Assembly (NCBI GenBank): GCA_001787205.1
Contig: MFWB01000012.1
Coordinates: 44,172-80,170, forward strand
Origin: Candidatus Nomurabacteria bacterium RIFOXYB1_FULL_39_16
GTDB taxonomy: Bacteria > Patescibacteriota > Minisyncoccia > Phycocordibacterales > UBA9973
Reading direction: 5' to 3'
DNA: 35,999 nt
In this document: positions 26,617 to 33,910 of the stretch, one piece after another
How positions within the stretch are numbered: position 1 is the first letter of the stretch
How the letters are laid out: the number at the start of each line of letters is the position of its first letter
Position numbers and translations under genes: made by a program
Notes under the pieces: generated by a model
Database searches by the model: none
Told to the model about the DNA's origin: nothing
The model's input: only the letters and a program-made list of their open reading frames with translations

Positions 26617-26729
26617 GAGGTCATTCTAGCACGATAGAAAAATTATCAAAGCTCGAAAGTGGGTTAAGGTGTTACTAAAATGTTAATAAATACCTGTGCT
26701 GAAAGATTGAAGTATGATAATATTAAAGT

Positions 26730-27701
26730 ATGTCAAAAAAGGTATTTTCCAAAGTGTTTCTTTCGGGGGTTCAACCTTCTGGGAAACCCCATATAGGGAA
26801 TTATTTCGGGGCGATGAAGCAGTTTGTAGATTTACAAAATGAACACGAAGGCTATGTTTTTATAGCTGATTATCATGCTTTGCATTCTCTCAGAAACCCC
26901 AAAGAAATGAATGCAAACATAAAAAGCATTTTGCTCGATTATTTGGCTATCGGGCTCGATCCAGAGAAAGTGACTTTTTTCAAACAAAGTGATGTTTCTG
27001 AACACACTGAACTTGCCTGGATTTTTGATACTGTTACCACTATGCCTTTTTTGATGCGTGCGCATGCTTTCAAAGATGCGCAAGCTAAGAATAAAGAAAT
27101 AGATGTCGGCACCTTTAATTATCCTGTACTGATGGCGGCCGATATTCTGATGTATGGTCCAGATATGGTGCCGGTAGGAGCTGACCAAAAGCAACACGTG
27201 GAGATAGCTCGCGATATAGCCGAAAAATTCAATAATGTTTATGGACAGGGAGATCAGATCTTCAAATTGCCAGAGCCGATGATACTGAAAGATATGGCAA
27301 TAGTTCCTGGCACAGACGGCAGAAAGATGAGCAAGAGCTACAACAACACCATTCCGCTTTTCGCCGAATATGAAGAAATAAAAAAGTGCGTGATGAGCAT
27401 AGTGACTGACTCCAGTGGGGGAATACCACAAAATGTGTATGCTATACATAAACTTTTCCGCAGTGAAGATGAATTAAAGAAAATTTATGAAGAAAAATCA
27501 GGTAAATATAAAGAGCTGAAGGAAATGCTCGTAGAAGACATAGAGAAATTCATTGCTCCGCTCCGAGAAAAGAGAAAAGAATTTGAGAAAGATATCCCGG
27601 GGGCGTTAGCCATTCTGAAGGCCGGAGGTGAAAAAGCGAAAAAAATCGCAGGAGCAAAAATGGAAGAAGTGAGAGAAAAAATTGGGGTGAATGTTTATTA
27701 G
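26730..27701 (+). CDS. trpS: Tryptophanyl-tRNA synthetase
   Basis: FLSGVQPSGKPHIGNYFGAMKQ...GADQKQHVEIARDIA...GRKMSKSYNNTI. Confidence 0.95.
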   Translation: MSKKVFSKVFLSGVQPSGKPHIGNYFGAMKQFVDLQNEHEGYVFIADYHALHSLRNPKEMNANIKSILLDYLAIGLDPEKVTFFKQSDVSEHTELAWIFDTVTTMPFLMRAHAFKDAQAKNKEIDVGTFNYPVLMAADILMYGPDMVPVGADQKQHVEIARDIAEKFNNVYGQGDQIFKLPEPMILKDMAIVPGTDGRKMSKSYNNTIPLFAEYEEIKKCVMSIVTDSSGGIPQNVYAIHKLFRSEDELKKIYEEKSGKYKELKEMLVEDIEKFIAPLREKRKEFEKDIPGALAILKAGGEKAKKIAGAKMEEVREKIGVNVY

Positions 27702-27704
27702 AAA

Positions 27705-27732
27705 TTGTCTTTTTAAAATTATGGGTTATACT
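27705..27732 (+). promoter_or_regulatory. Candidate promoter of the attenuator cassette (TTGTCT-N16-TATACT)
   Basis: -35 27705-27710, -10 27727-27732; GTG of leader ORF begins 7 nt after the -10. Confidence 0.45.
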
Positions 27733-27738
27733 ATTCTC

Positions 27739-27807
27739 GTGAACAAAAATACACAGCAAAGCAAATATATTAAGTTTTTCTTCTTTAGCCACAACTTGGA
27801 AGGCTGA
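27739..27807 (+). CDS. Putative Phe-rich leader peptide (22 aa, (M)NKNTQQSKYIKFFFFSHNLEG)
   Basis: GTG AAC AAA AAT ACA CAG CAA AGC AAA TAT ATT AAG TTT TTC TTC TTT AGC CAC AAC TTG GAA GGC TGA; in-frame upstream ATG at 27721 is an alternative start. Not in ORF track (short). Confidence 0.5.
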   Translation: MNKNTQQSKYIKFFFFSHNLEG

Positions 27808-27880
27808 TATTTGCGCTGTAAAAACTACTAAAAAACTTACAACTCAAATACCAACCTTCCAAGGTTGGTATTTTGTTCTT
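27753..27880 (+). promoter_or_regulatory. Putative transcription attenuator with three mutually exclusive hairpins
   Basis: 1:2 ACAGC(AAA)GCAAATAT 27753-27768 with ATATTTGCGCTGT 27807-27819; 2:3 CTTGGAAGGCTGATATTT 27795-27812 with AAATACCAACCTTCCAAG 27846-27863 (16/18); 3:4 AAATACCAACCTTCCAAGGTTGGTATTT 27846-27873 followed by TGTTCTTT. Confidence 0.6.
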
Positions 27881-27893
27881 TGGAGGAAGAAAA

Positions 27894-28094
27894 ATGGGAA
27901 AGAGGAGAGTTCTCAGCTGTGGTTCTCACAAGAAGGTAAGGCGTCTTGGGCCGAGGAAGAAGTCTACCTTCAAATGTCCTGACTGTGGAATGTCGGTATA
28001 CAGAGACGCAAACTTACTCTCCGAGAAGAAGTGTGCCCCAGCCAAACTTCGTCGTCGGGAGAGGTACTACTTCGGTGAAGCAAGACACCCCTAG
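27894..28094 (+). CDS. Small basic Cys-containing protein of unknown function
   Basis: SD GGAGGA at 27882-27887 with ideal spacing to ATG 27894; MGKRRVLSCGSHKKVRRLGPRKKSTFKCPDCGMSVYRDANLLSEKKCAPAKLRRRERYYFGEARHP. Confidence 0.7.
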   Translation: MGKRRVLSCGSHKKVRRLGPRKKSTFKCPDCGMSVYRDANLLSEKKCAPAKLRRRERYYFGEARHP

Positions 28095-28120
28095 CAACGC
28101 GCTCGGCGTATCCGAGCAAC

Positions 28121-28160
28121 TGGCGGCCGTTCCCTTGGATGGGACCGGTCGCCATTTTTT
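28121..28160 (+). terminator. Strong GC-rich terminator downstream of the small gene
   Basis: TGGCGGCCGTTCCC-TTGGAT-GGGACCGGTCGCCA (13/14 paired) then TTTTTT; preceded by hairpin GCTCGG-CGTAT-CCGAGC at 28101-28117. Confidence 0.88.
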
Positions 28161-28171
28161 TATATTTATGC

Positions 28172-28177
28172 TAAAAT
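28172..28177 (+). promoter_or_regulatory. Extended -10 (TGCTAAAAT) 6 nt upstream of aspS
   Basis: TATGCTAAAATatttttATG. Confidence 0.6.
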
Positions 28178-28183
28178 ATTTTT

Positions 28184-29533
28184 ATGAAAAATCGTATTTA
28201 TATTAAAGATTTAAAAGATCACATTGGTAAAGAAGTTGTTGTCGCCGGTTGGGTAGATGTCAGACGCGACCAGGGGAAAATGGCATTTTTTGATATGCGC
28301 GACATGACGGGTAAAGTGCAAGCGGTGGCCTTGCCGAACCACACAGATGTTATAGAAAAATCAAAAGAGGTAAGACTTGAGTGGGTGTTAAAAATTACCG
28401 GATTGGTAAACAAGCGACCGGAAAGAAATATCAAAGCTGGAGTTTTAAACGGAGAAATAGAACTTGAAATTTTAAATATTGAAATACTGAGCGAAGCTCT
28501 TCCGCTTCCCTTTGATATGTCTTTGGACGGATACAACCTTGAGCTGACCACGGAGCTTGATAATAGAGCCATTGTTTTAAGACAACCTAAAGTGCAGGCT
28601 GTATTCAAAGTGCAAGAAACAGTGATTGATTCCTTCCGAGAATTTATGAAAAAGAATATGTTCTTTGAATTTCAGGCACCCGCTATCACTCCGGCCACCG
28701 CGGAAGGCGGAGCAGAAGTTTTCCAAGTGGATTATTTCGGCAAGAAAGCATACCTAACTCAATCACCTCAGCTTTACAAACAAATTGTAATGTCCGCTTT
28801 TGAAAGATGTTTTTCTGTAAACAAAGTTTTCCGTGCCGAACCGTCTTCCACCACGAGACATCTGACGGAAATAGTTTCCCTTGATGCCGAGATGGGATTT
28901 ATTGATTCATGGATGGATGTACGTGATATGGCAGAAGAAACAGTAAGATACATACTCAAACAAGTTGAAGCAAAAAATTCCGAGCACTTGAAAACACTAA
29001 ACGCAACCTTGCCGGTAATGATAGACAAGACGCCGACTTTATCTCTCCGAGAAATTCAACAGAAAATTTTTGAAAAATACGGTCGGGATGTTCGCGGTGA
29101 GAAAGATACAAATCCGGAAGATGAAAGGCAGATTTGTGAGATAATCAAAGAAGAAACAGGTTCCGACTTTGTGTTCGTTTATGGATACCCAACCCGAAAG
29201 AAACCATTTTATATTTATCCAAACCCGGAAGAGCCCGAATACAACGAAGGGATGGATCTTTTGTGTAGGGGGGTTGAATGGCTTTCCGGAGGAAGAAGAA
29301 TTAACGACTACAAACAACTTACAGAACATGTTGAACTTTGGAAAATGGACCCAAGTAAAGTTAAAATGTTTCTTGAGGCGTTTAAATACGGAGTTCCGCC
29401 TGAAGGAGGCTTTGCTTTCGGGGCAGAGCGTATAACTATGCAACTTCTTGGATTAAAAAATATTCGTGAAGCCTCAATGTTCCCGCGCGATATGAACAGA
29501 ATTGATGAAAAATTGAATAGTGACGGATATTAA
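28184..29533 (+). CDS. aspS: Aspartyl-tRNA synthetase, archaeal-type (short, no bacterial GAD insertion)
   Basis: GKEVVVAGWVDVRRDQGKMAFFDMRDMTG...SPQLYKQIVM...VFRAEPSSTTRHLTEIVSLDAEMGF...GGFAFGAERITMQLLGLKNIREASMFPRD; 449 aa. Confidence 0.9.
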   Translation: MKNRIYIKDLKDHIGKEVVVAGWVDVRRDQGKMAFFDMRDMTGKVQAVALPNHTDVIEKSKEVRLEWVLKITGLVNKRPERNIKAGVLNGEIELEILNIEILSEALPLPFDMSLDGYNLELTTELDNRAIVLRQPKVQAVFKVQETVIDSFREFMKKNMFFEFQAPAITPATAEGGAEVFQVDYFGKKAYLTQSPQLYKQIVMSAFERCFSVNKVFRAEPSSTTRHLTEIVSLDAEMGFIDSWMDVRDMAEETVRYILKQVEAKNSEHLKTLNATLPVMIDKTPTLSLREIQQKIFEKYGRDVRGEKDTNPEDERQICEIIKEETGSDFVFVYGYPTRKKPFYIYPNPEEPEYNEGMDLLCRGVEWLSGGRRINDYKQLTEHVELWKMDPSKVKMFLEAFKYGVPPEGGFAFGAERITMQLLGLKNIREASMFPRDMNRIDEKLNSDGY

Positions 29534-29538
29534 TTTTA

Positions 29539-29868
29539 ATGAACCACATAATTTCTGGTAGGGTGATGAGGGGCGATGGGTATGGTGGGAAGCTTGGATT
29601 TCCTACTGTAAATCTTGAACTGGAGAAAGAAGAAATTCTGCCGGCGGGGGTTTATGCTGGTATAGTAATTTTAGAAGATAAAGAATACCGAGCCGGAATC
29701 GCGGTTGACCAAAATAATAAAATAGATGCGCATCTTTTAGGATACAGTGGGGACGCTTATGGGAAAAAAGTAATTTTTAAAATAAATAAATTTTTAAGAG
29801 AGTATAGAAAGTTTGATACTGAAGAAGAATTAATTTCTCAAATTAAAAAAGATTTAGACAAATGTTAA
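29539..29868 (+). CDS. Stand-alone riboflavin kinase domain (RibF C-terminal type)
   Basis: GRVMRGDGYGGKLGFPTVNLELEKEEILPAGVYAGIV...VIFKINKFLREYRKFDTEEELISQIKKD. Confidence 0.88.
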   Translation: MNHIISGRVMRGDGYGGKLGFPTVNLELEKEEILPAGVYAGIVILEDKEYRAGIAVDQNNKIDAHLLGYSGDAYGKKVIFKINKFLREYRKFDTEEELISQIKKDLDKC

Positions 29869-30842
29869 ATACAGCGTTAAAAAATTATACCGGATCTATC
29901 TTGATAATCATTGCGGCGTTGTTGTGGGCCTTCGACGGGCTCATCCGCCAACATCTTTACACTCTTCCGCCCATAATCATAATTTTCTTTGAGCATTTAA
30001 TCGGTTTGATTATTCTAGCTCCGTTCGTTCTTCGCTATGTACTTAGGACCAAACTTGCCTCACGTGAATGGTGGCTTATTGTTTTAGTGTCAGCCTTAAG
30101 TGGTCTGTTGGGCACACTTTGGTTTACCACAGCGCTCGGCAAGGTGCATTTCATTTCTATTTCAGTGGTATTTCTTTTACAGAAACTCCAGCCCCTCTTC
30201 GCCATTTCTTCGGCTCGTGTTTTTTTGAAAGAAAAATTAGACAGTAGATATATAAAATGGGCTTTACTTGCAGTTGTTTCCGCGTATTTTGTGACTTTTC
30301 CGAATGGTGTAGTAAATTTACAAACAGGCGAGGGGACAATCATCGCAGCTCTTTACGCTCTCGGCGCAGCCTTTGCTTGGGGCTCGTCTACCACGTTCTC
30401 AAAGATGCTTTTAGGAAAAGTGGACCCCGTTAGAGACCGCGAGGGCTCGCAGCGGCCCCCTGTCTCTAATGGGGTGGATTTCAAAGTTAGCACTTTTTAT
30501 AGATTTTTGTTTACGGTATTAATTTCTTTGCCGGTGTTGCTACTGTTTGGTTCCGGTGCCAATGCTGGCTTTATTGTTCCGACTCTTTCGCAACTTGGTT
30601 TCTTGTTGGTTATCGCTTTATCTACCGGTATGGTTGCGCTCCTTATTTATTACAAAGGACTCGCGAAAACCCCGGTGCACATTTCCACCATTTTAGAATT
30701 AACTTTTCCGTTTATTGCCATTTTGTTGGATTTTGTCGTTAACCACACAGTTTTATCTGTTTCTCAGTGGATAGCGGCATTTGTTCTGGTATTTGCGATT
30801 TATAAAATAGCCCGATTGCGCGAGGACATAGCAGGTATATAA
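29862..30842 (+). CDS. EamA/DMT-family transporter
   Basis: Polytopic with duplicated EamA pattern; WAFDGLIRQHLYTLPP at N-terminus. Confidence 0.8.
   Translation: MLNTALKNYTGSILIIIAALLWAFDGLIRQHLYTLPPIIIIFFEHLIGLIILAPFVLRYVLRTKLASREWWLIVLVSALSGLLGTLWFTTALGKVHFISISVVFLLQKLQPLFAISSARVFLKEKLDSRYIKWALLAVVSAYFVTFPNGVVNLQTGEGTIIAALYALGAAFAWGSSTTFSKMLLGKVDPVRDREGSQRPPVSNGVDFKVSTFYRFLFTVLISLPVLLLFGSGANAGFIVPTLSQLGFLLVIALSTGMVALLIYYKGLAKTPVHISTILELTFPFIAILLDFVVNHTVLSVSQWIAAFVLVFAIYKIARLREDIAGI
30424..30475. repeat. Palindromic mini-element inside the EamA gene
   Basis: ACCCCGTTAGAGAC (30424-30437) and GTCTCTAATGGGGT (30462-30475), 14 bp inverted arms with one non-Watson-Crick position; inner hairpin GCGAG-GG-CTCGC. 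Confidence 0.8.
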
Positions 30843-30851
30843 TATGACTTT

Positions 30852-31214
30852 ATGAAAGATAACTTACTAAACAAAAAATGTGTTCCATGCGAAGGGGGTG
30901 CAAAGCCTCTAAATCACGAAGAAATTGTGGTATATATGGAACAAATAGTTGACTGGACATTGGTTGAGGGGCAAAATTCCAATGTGCGGGAGTCCGGCTT
31001 GGGCGCAAAAATTTCCAGAGAATACAAATTCAAAGATTTCATCGGGGCGATAAATTTTGTGAACAATGTAGCCGAAATAGCCGAAGGAGAAGGCCATCAC
31101 CCAGACATAAAAATAAATTATAATAAAGTAATATTGGAGCTTTCCACTCATGCCGTAGGCGGACTTTCAGAAAATGATTTTATTTTAGCAGCTAAAATAG
31201 ACGCGCGAAATTAA
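30852..31214 (+). CDS. Pterin-4a-carbinolamine dehydratase (PCD/DCoH)
   Basis: W-x-L-x-E...ISREYKFKDFIGAINFVNNVAEIAEGEGHHPDIKINYNKVILELSTHAVGGLSENDFILAAKID. Confidence 0.9.
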   Translation: MKDNLLNKKCVPCEGGAKPLNHEEIVVYMEQIVDWTLVEGQNSNVRESGLGAKISREYKFKDFIGAINFVNNVAEIAEGEGHHPDIKINYNKVILELSTHAVGGLSENDFILAAKIDARN

Positions 31215-31215
31215 C

Positions 31216-32604
31216 ATGAAAATAACTTTTAAGAACAACACAAAAGACTTACCAAGAGAGACTCTTTTTATCTCGGTTGGAGCCAAAAATGAGGATGAAG
31301 TTATAAAAGAGAGTGGGGTTAAAACTCTCTATTTGAAATGTGACAAAACGGAAAAGATGAGTTTAAGAAAACTATTTTTGCTCGTGCGCAAGATGGTCAT
31401 AATGGGCAAGAGCGCAAAGGTGGAGAAAATAGCTTTCAACTTTGATGATTTTAAATTTAGGAATTTTAAGCTCACAGACACAGAGCTCGGGGAGATTATC
31501 GGCTCTCAGCTTGATTTCGCAAACTATGAATTTAATAAATATAAGACTCCGCCAAAAGAAGGCTTCCCCCTCATTAAAGAAATTTTTATTTTAGGGGCAT
31601 CTAAGGAAACACAGAAAGCAATTTTGAAAGGGAACATTGTCGCCGACGAGGTCAACAAAACTCGTTCGCTTTCCAATATGCCCGGCGGAGATATGACGCC
31701 TTCAATTTTAGCTGCCAAGGCGAAAGAAGCGGTGAAGGGTCTGCCTGTCGTGGTCACAGTGTTGGGTGAGAAAGAAATGGAGAAACAGAAGATGTTGGCG
31801 ATAACTTCCGTCGGGCGGGGCTCGGAAGAAGAATCAAAATTTATAATTATGAAATATGAAGGTGGAAAAAAGGGAGGAAGACCGATGGTGCTCGTCGGCA
31901 AGGGTGTGACTTTTGACACTGGAGGAATTAACCTTAAACCAAGCAACAGTCTGCTTGGAATGAATATGGATATGTCGGGAGGAGCAGCCGTGATTCATAC
32001 TATTGCCCTGGCCGCAAAAATGAAATTAAAGAAAAATATAATCGGGCTCATTCCGTCTGTAGAGAATATGGCTTCGGGGAAAAGTTACAGACCCGGGGAT
32101 GTTATTCGTTCTATGTCCGGTCAGACGATTGAAGTGTTGAACACCGATGCCGAAGGGCGTGTAATTTTAGCGGATGCTTTGACTTATGCGCAAAAATATA
32201 ATCCGGAGGTGGTGGTTGATGTGGCGACTTTGACCGGCGCGGCTATGGTTGCCTTGGGCGAGAGAGCGTCGGCTATTTTTACCGATGATGATAAACTGGC
32301 GGAAATGATTGAAAAGGTGGGAGAGAAAACAGGGGATTATGTCTGGCGTTTGCCAATGTGGGAAGAGTACGAGAATGAAATAAAGGGGTCTGTCGGAGAC
32401 TTTACTAACGTCCATAACAAAGATTCTCGTTACGGTGGAGCTATCTACGGAGCGATTTTCCTGCATCAATTCATCAAAGGCTATAGATGGGTACATATAG
32501 ACATGGCTCCTCGTATGGTCGCAATGGCAGGTGAAAACCTGGGAGGGGGCGCCACAGGCTCTCCAGTAAGGCTTCTGTATAAGTTTATTGAAGAATATAA
32601 ATAA
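31216..32604 (+). CDS. pepA: Leucyl aminopeptidase (M17)
   Basis: VGKGVTFDTGGINLKPSNSLLGMNMDMSGGAAV...EVLNTDAEGRVILADAL. Confidence 0.93.
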   Translation: MKITFKNNTKDLPRETLFISVGAKNEDEVIKESGVKTLYLKCDKTEKMSLRKLFLLVRKMVIMGKSAKVEKIAFNFDDFKFRNFKLTDTELGEIIGSQLDFANYEFNKYKTPPKEGFPLIKEIFILGASKETQKAILKGNIVADEVNKTRSLSNMPGGDMTPSILAAKAKEAVKGLPVVVTVLGEKEMEKQKMLAITSVGRGSEEESKFIIMKYEGGKKGGRPMVLVGKGVTFDTGGINLKPSNSLLGMNMDMSGGAAVIHTIALAAKMKLKKNIIGLIPSVENMASGKSYRPGDVIRSMSGQTIEVLNTDAEGRVILADALTYAQKYNPEVVVDVATLTGAAMVALGERASAIFTDDDKLAEMIEKVGEKTGDYVWRLPMWEEYENEIKGSVGDFTNVHNKDSRYGGAIYGAIFLHQFIKGYRWVHIDMAPRMVAMAGENLGGGATGSPVRLLYKFIEEYK

Positions 32605-33357
32605 ATGGAGAAGGATACTTATCAAATAAAAACATCTGGTTTTGAGGGGCCGTTCGGTCTGCTTTTGAGTTTGGTGGAAAAGCGGAAGCTCTTTATCAAC
32701 GACGTATCGCTTGCGCAAGTGACCGAAGATTACTTGGAATATATAAATAAACTGGGTGGTTTGCCTCCATCCGAAATTTCCAGTTTTGTTCTGGTGGCTT
32801 CTACTCTGCTTTTAATTAAATCAAAATCACTCTTGCCAAACTTGGACCTTACCTCCGAAGAAGAGGGAGACATTCGTGATTTAGAAGAAAGGTTGCGTTT
32901 GTATGAAATTTTCACAAAACTCGGCGGAAAAGTAAAAAATACTTTTGGTAAGAAAATAATCTTCGCTCCGTTAGAGAGAAAGAACGACGTTTTGGTATTT
33001 CTGCCGGATGACCAAATCACCAGAGAATCTATGATGACCTTCGCTCGGAATACGCTTGATGGAATGCCGAAAAAGGTATTTTTGCCGAATGTGGAAGTAA
33101 AAACAGTGATAAGTATTGAAGAAATGATAGATAAATTGACCGAAAGGATACAGAATTCACTCAAAATGAATTTCAAAGATTTGCACGGACACAACGGTAG
33201 TATCACCACGCGCGAAGAAAAAGTGGTTGTTATTGTGGGATTTCTTGCTATGCTAGAACTTGTGAGGCAGGGGATGATAGATGCTATGCAGGAAAATGAT
33301 GGAGGGGATATTTTAATAGAAAAGACCGAAGTAATTATAAAAAACAATGAACAATAA
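32605..33357 (+). CDS. scpA: Segregation and condensation protein A
   Basis: YQIKTSGFEGPFGLLLSLVEKRKLFINDVSLAQVTEDYLEYI...LLIKSKSLLP. Confidence 0.92.
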   Translation: MEKDTYQIKTSGFEGPFGLLLSLVEKRKLFINDVSLAQVTEDYLEYINKLGGLPPSEISSFVLVASTLLLIKSKSLLPNLDLTSEEEGDIRDLEERLRLYEIFTKLGGKVKNTFGKKIIFAPLERKNDVLVFLPDDQITRESMMTFARNTLDGMPKKVFLPNVEVKTVISIEEMIDKLTERIQNSLKMNFKDLHGHNGSITTREEKVVVIVGFLAMLELVRQGMIDAMQENDGGDILIEKTEVIIKNNEQ

Positions 33358-33910
33358 TTTAGAACAGAAAATTGAAGCAATACTCTTTTTTAAGGGCGAA
33401 CCTATTTCTAGAAAAAAACTCTCAGAAGTTTTGGGAGTCGGACAAATAGAAATAAACGAAGGAATAGAAAAACTCAAAGAAAATTTGCAGAATAGGGGAA
33501 TAGTGCTTGTTGAAAATGATAATGATATTACTTTAGGCACCGCGCCGGAGCTTTCCAAGCTTATTGAAAATTTACAAAAAGAAGAATTAAATAAAGAACT
33601 TTCAAAAGCTGCTTTAGAGACATTATCCATCATTCTTTATAAAAATGGCGTGAGTCGAGCCGAGATTGACTATATCCGAGGGGTAAACTCTAGCTTTACT
33701 CTGCGCGCGTTGTCCATCCGCGGATTGATAGAAAAAACCACAGACTCGAAAGACAACAGACGTTTTATCTACAATCCAAGCTTTGAATTATTGTCTTATA
33801 TGGGAGTGAAATCCACGGCAGAATTGCCGGACTGGGAAGAGGTAAATAATTCTGTAAATGTAGCGGTAAAAAATATGGAAGCGGAAAAGAGAGAAGGAGA
33901 TGGAATATAA
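33347..33910 (+). CDS. scpB: Segregation and condensation protein B
   Basis: NLEQKIEAILFFKGEPISRKKLSEVLG...LSKAALETLSIILYKNGVSRAEIDYIRGVNSSFTLRALSIRGLIE. Confidence 0.92.
   Translation: MNNNLEQKIEAILFFKGEPISRKKLSEVLGVGQIEINEGIEKLKENLQNRGIVLVENDNDITLGTAPELSKLIENLQKEELNKELSKAALETLSIILYKNGVSRAEIDYIRGVNSSFTLRALSIRGLIEKTTDSKDNRRFIYNPSFELLSYMGVKSTAELPDWEEVNNSVNVAVKNMEAEKREGDGI

Noticed and set aside
27739-27807. T-box riboswitch linked to trpS/aspS
   Set aside because: No Stem I or T-box consensus seen; the element lies downstream of trpS and is separated from aspS by a strong terminator. The peptide-leader model fits better.
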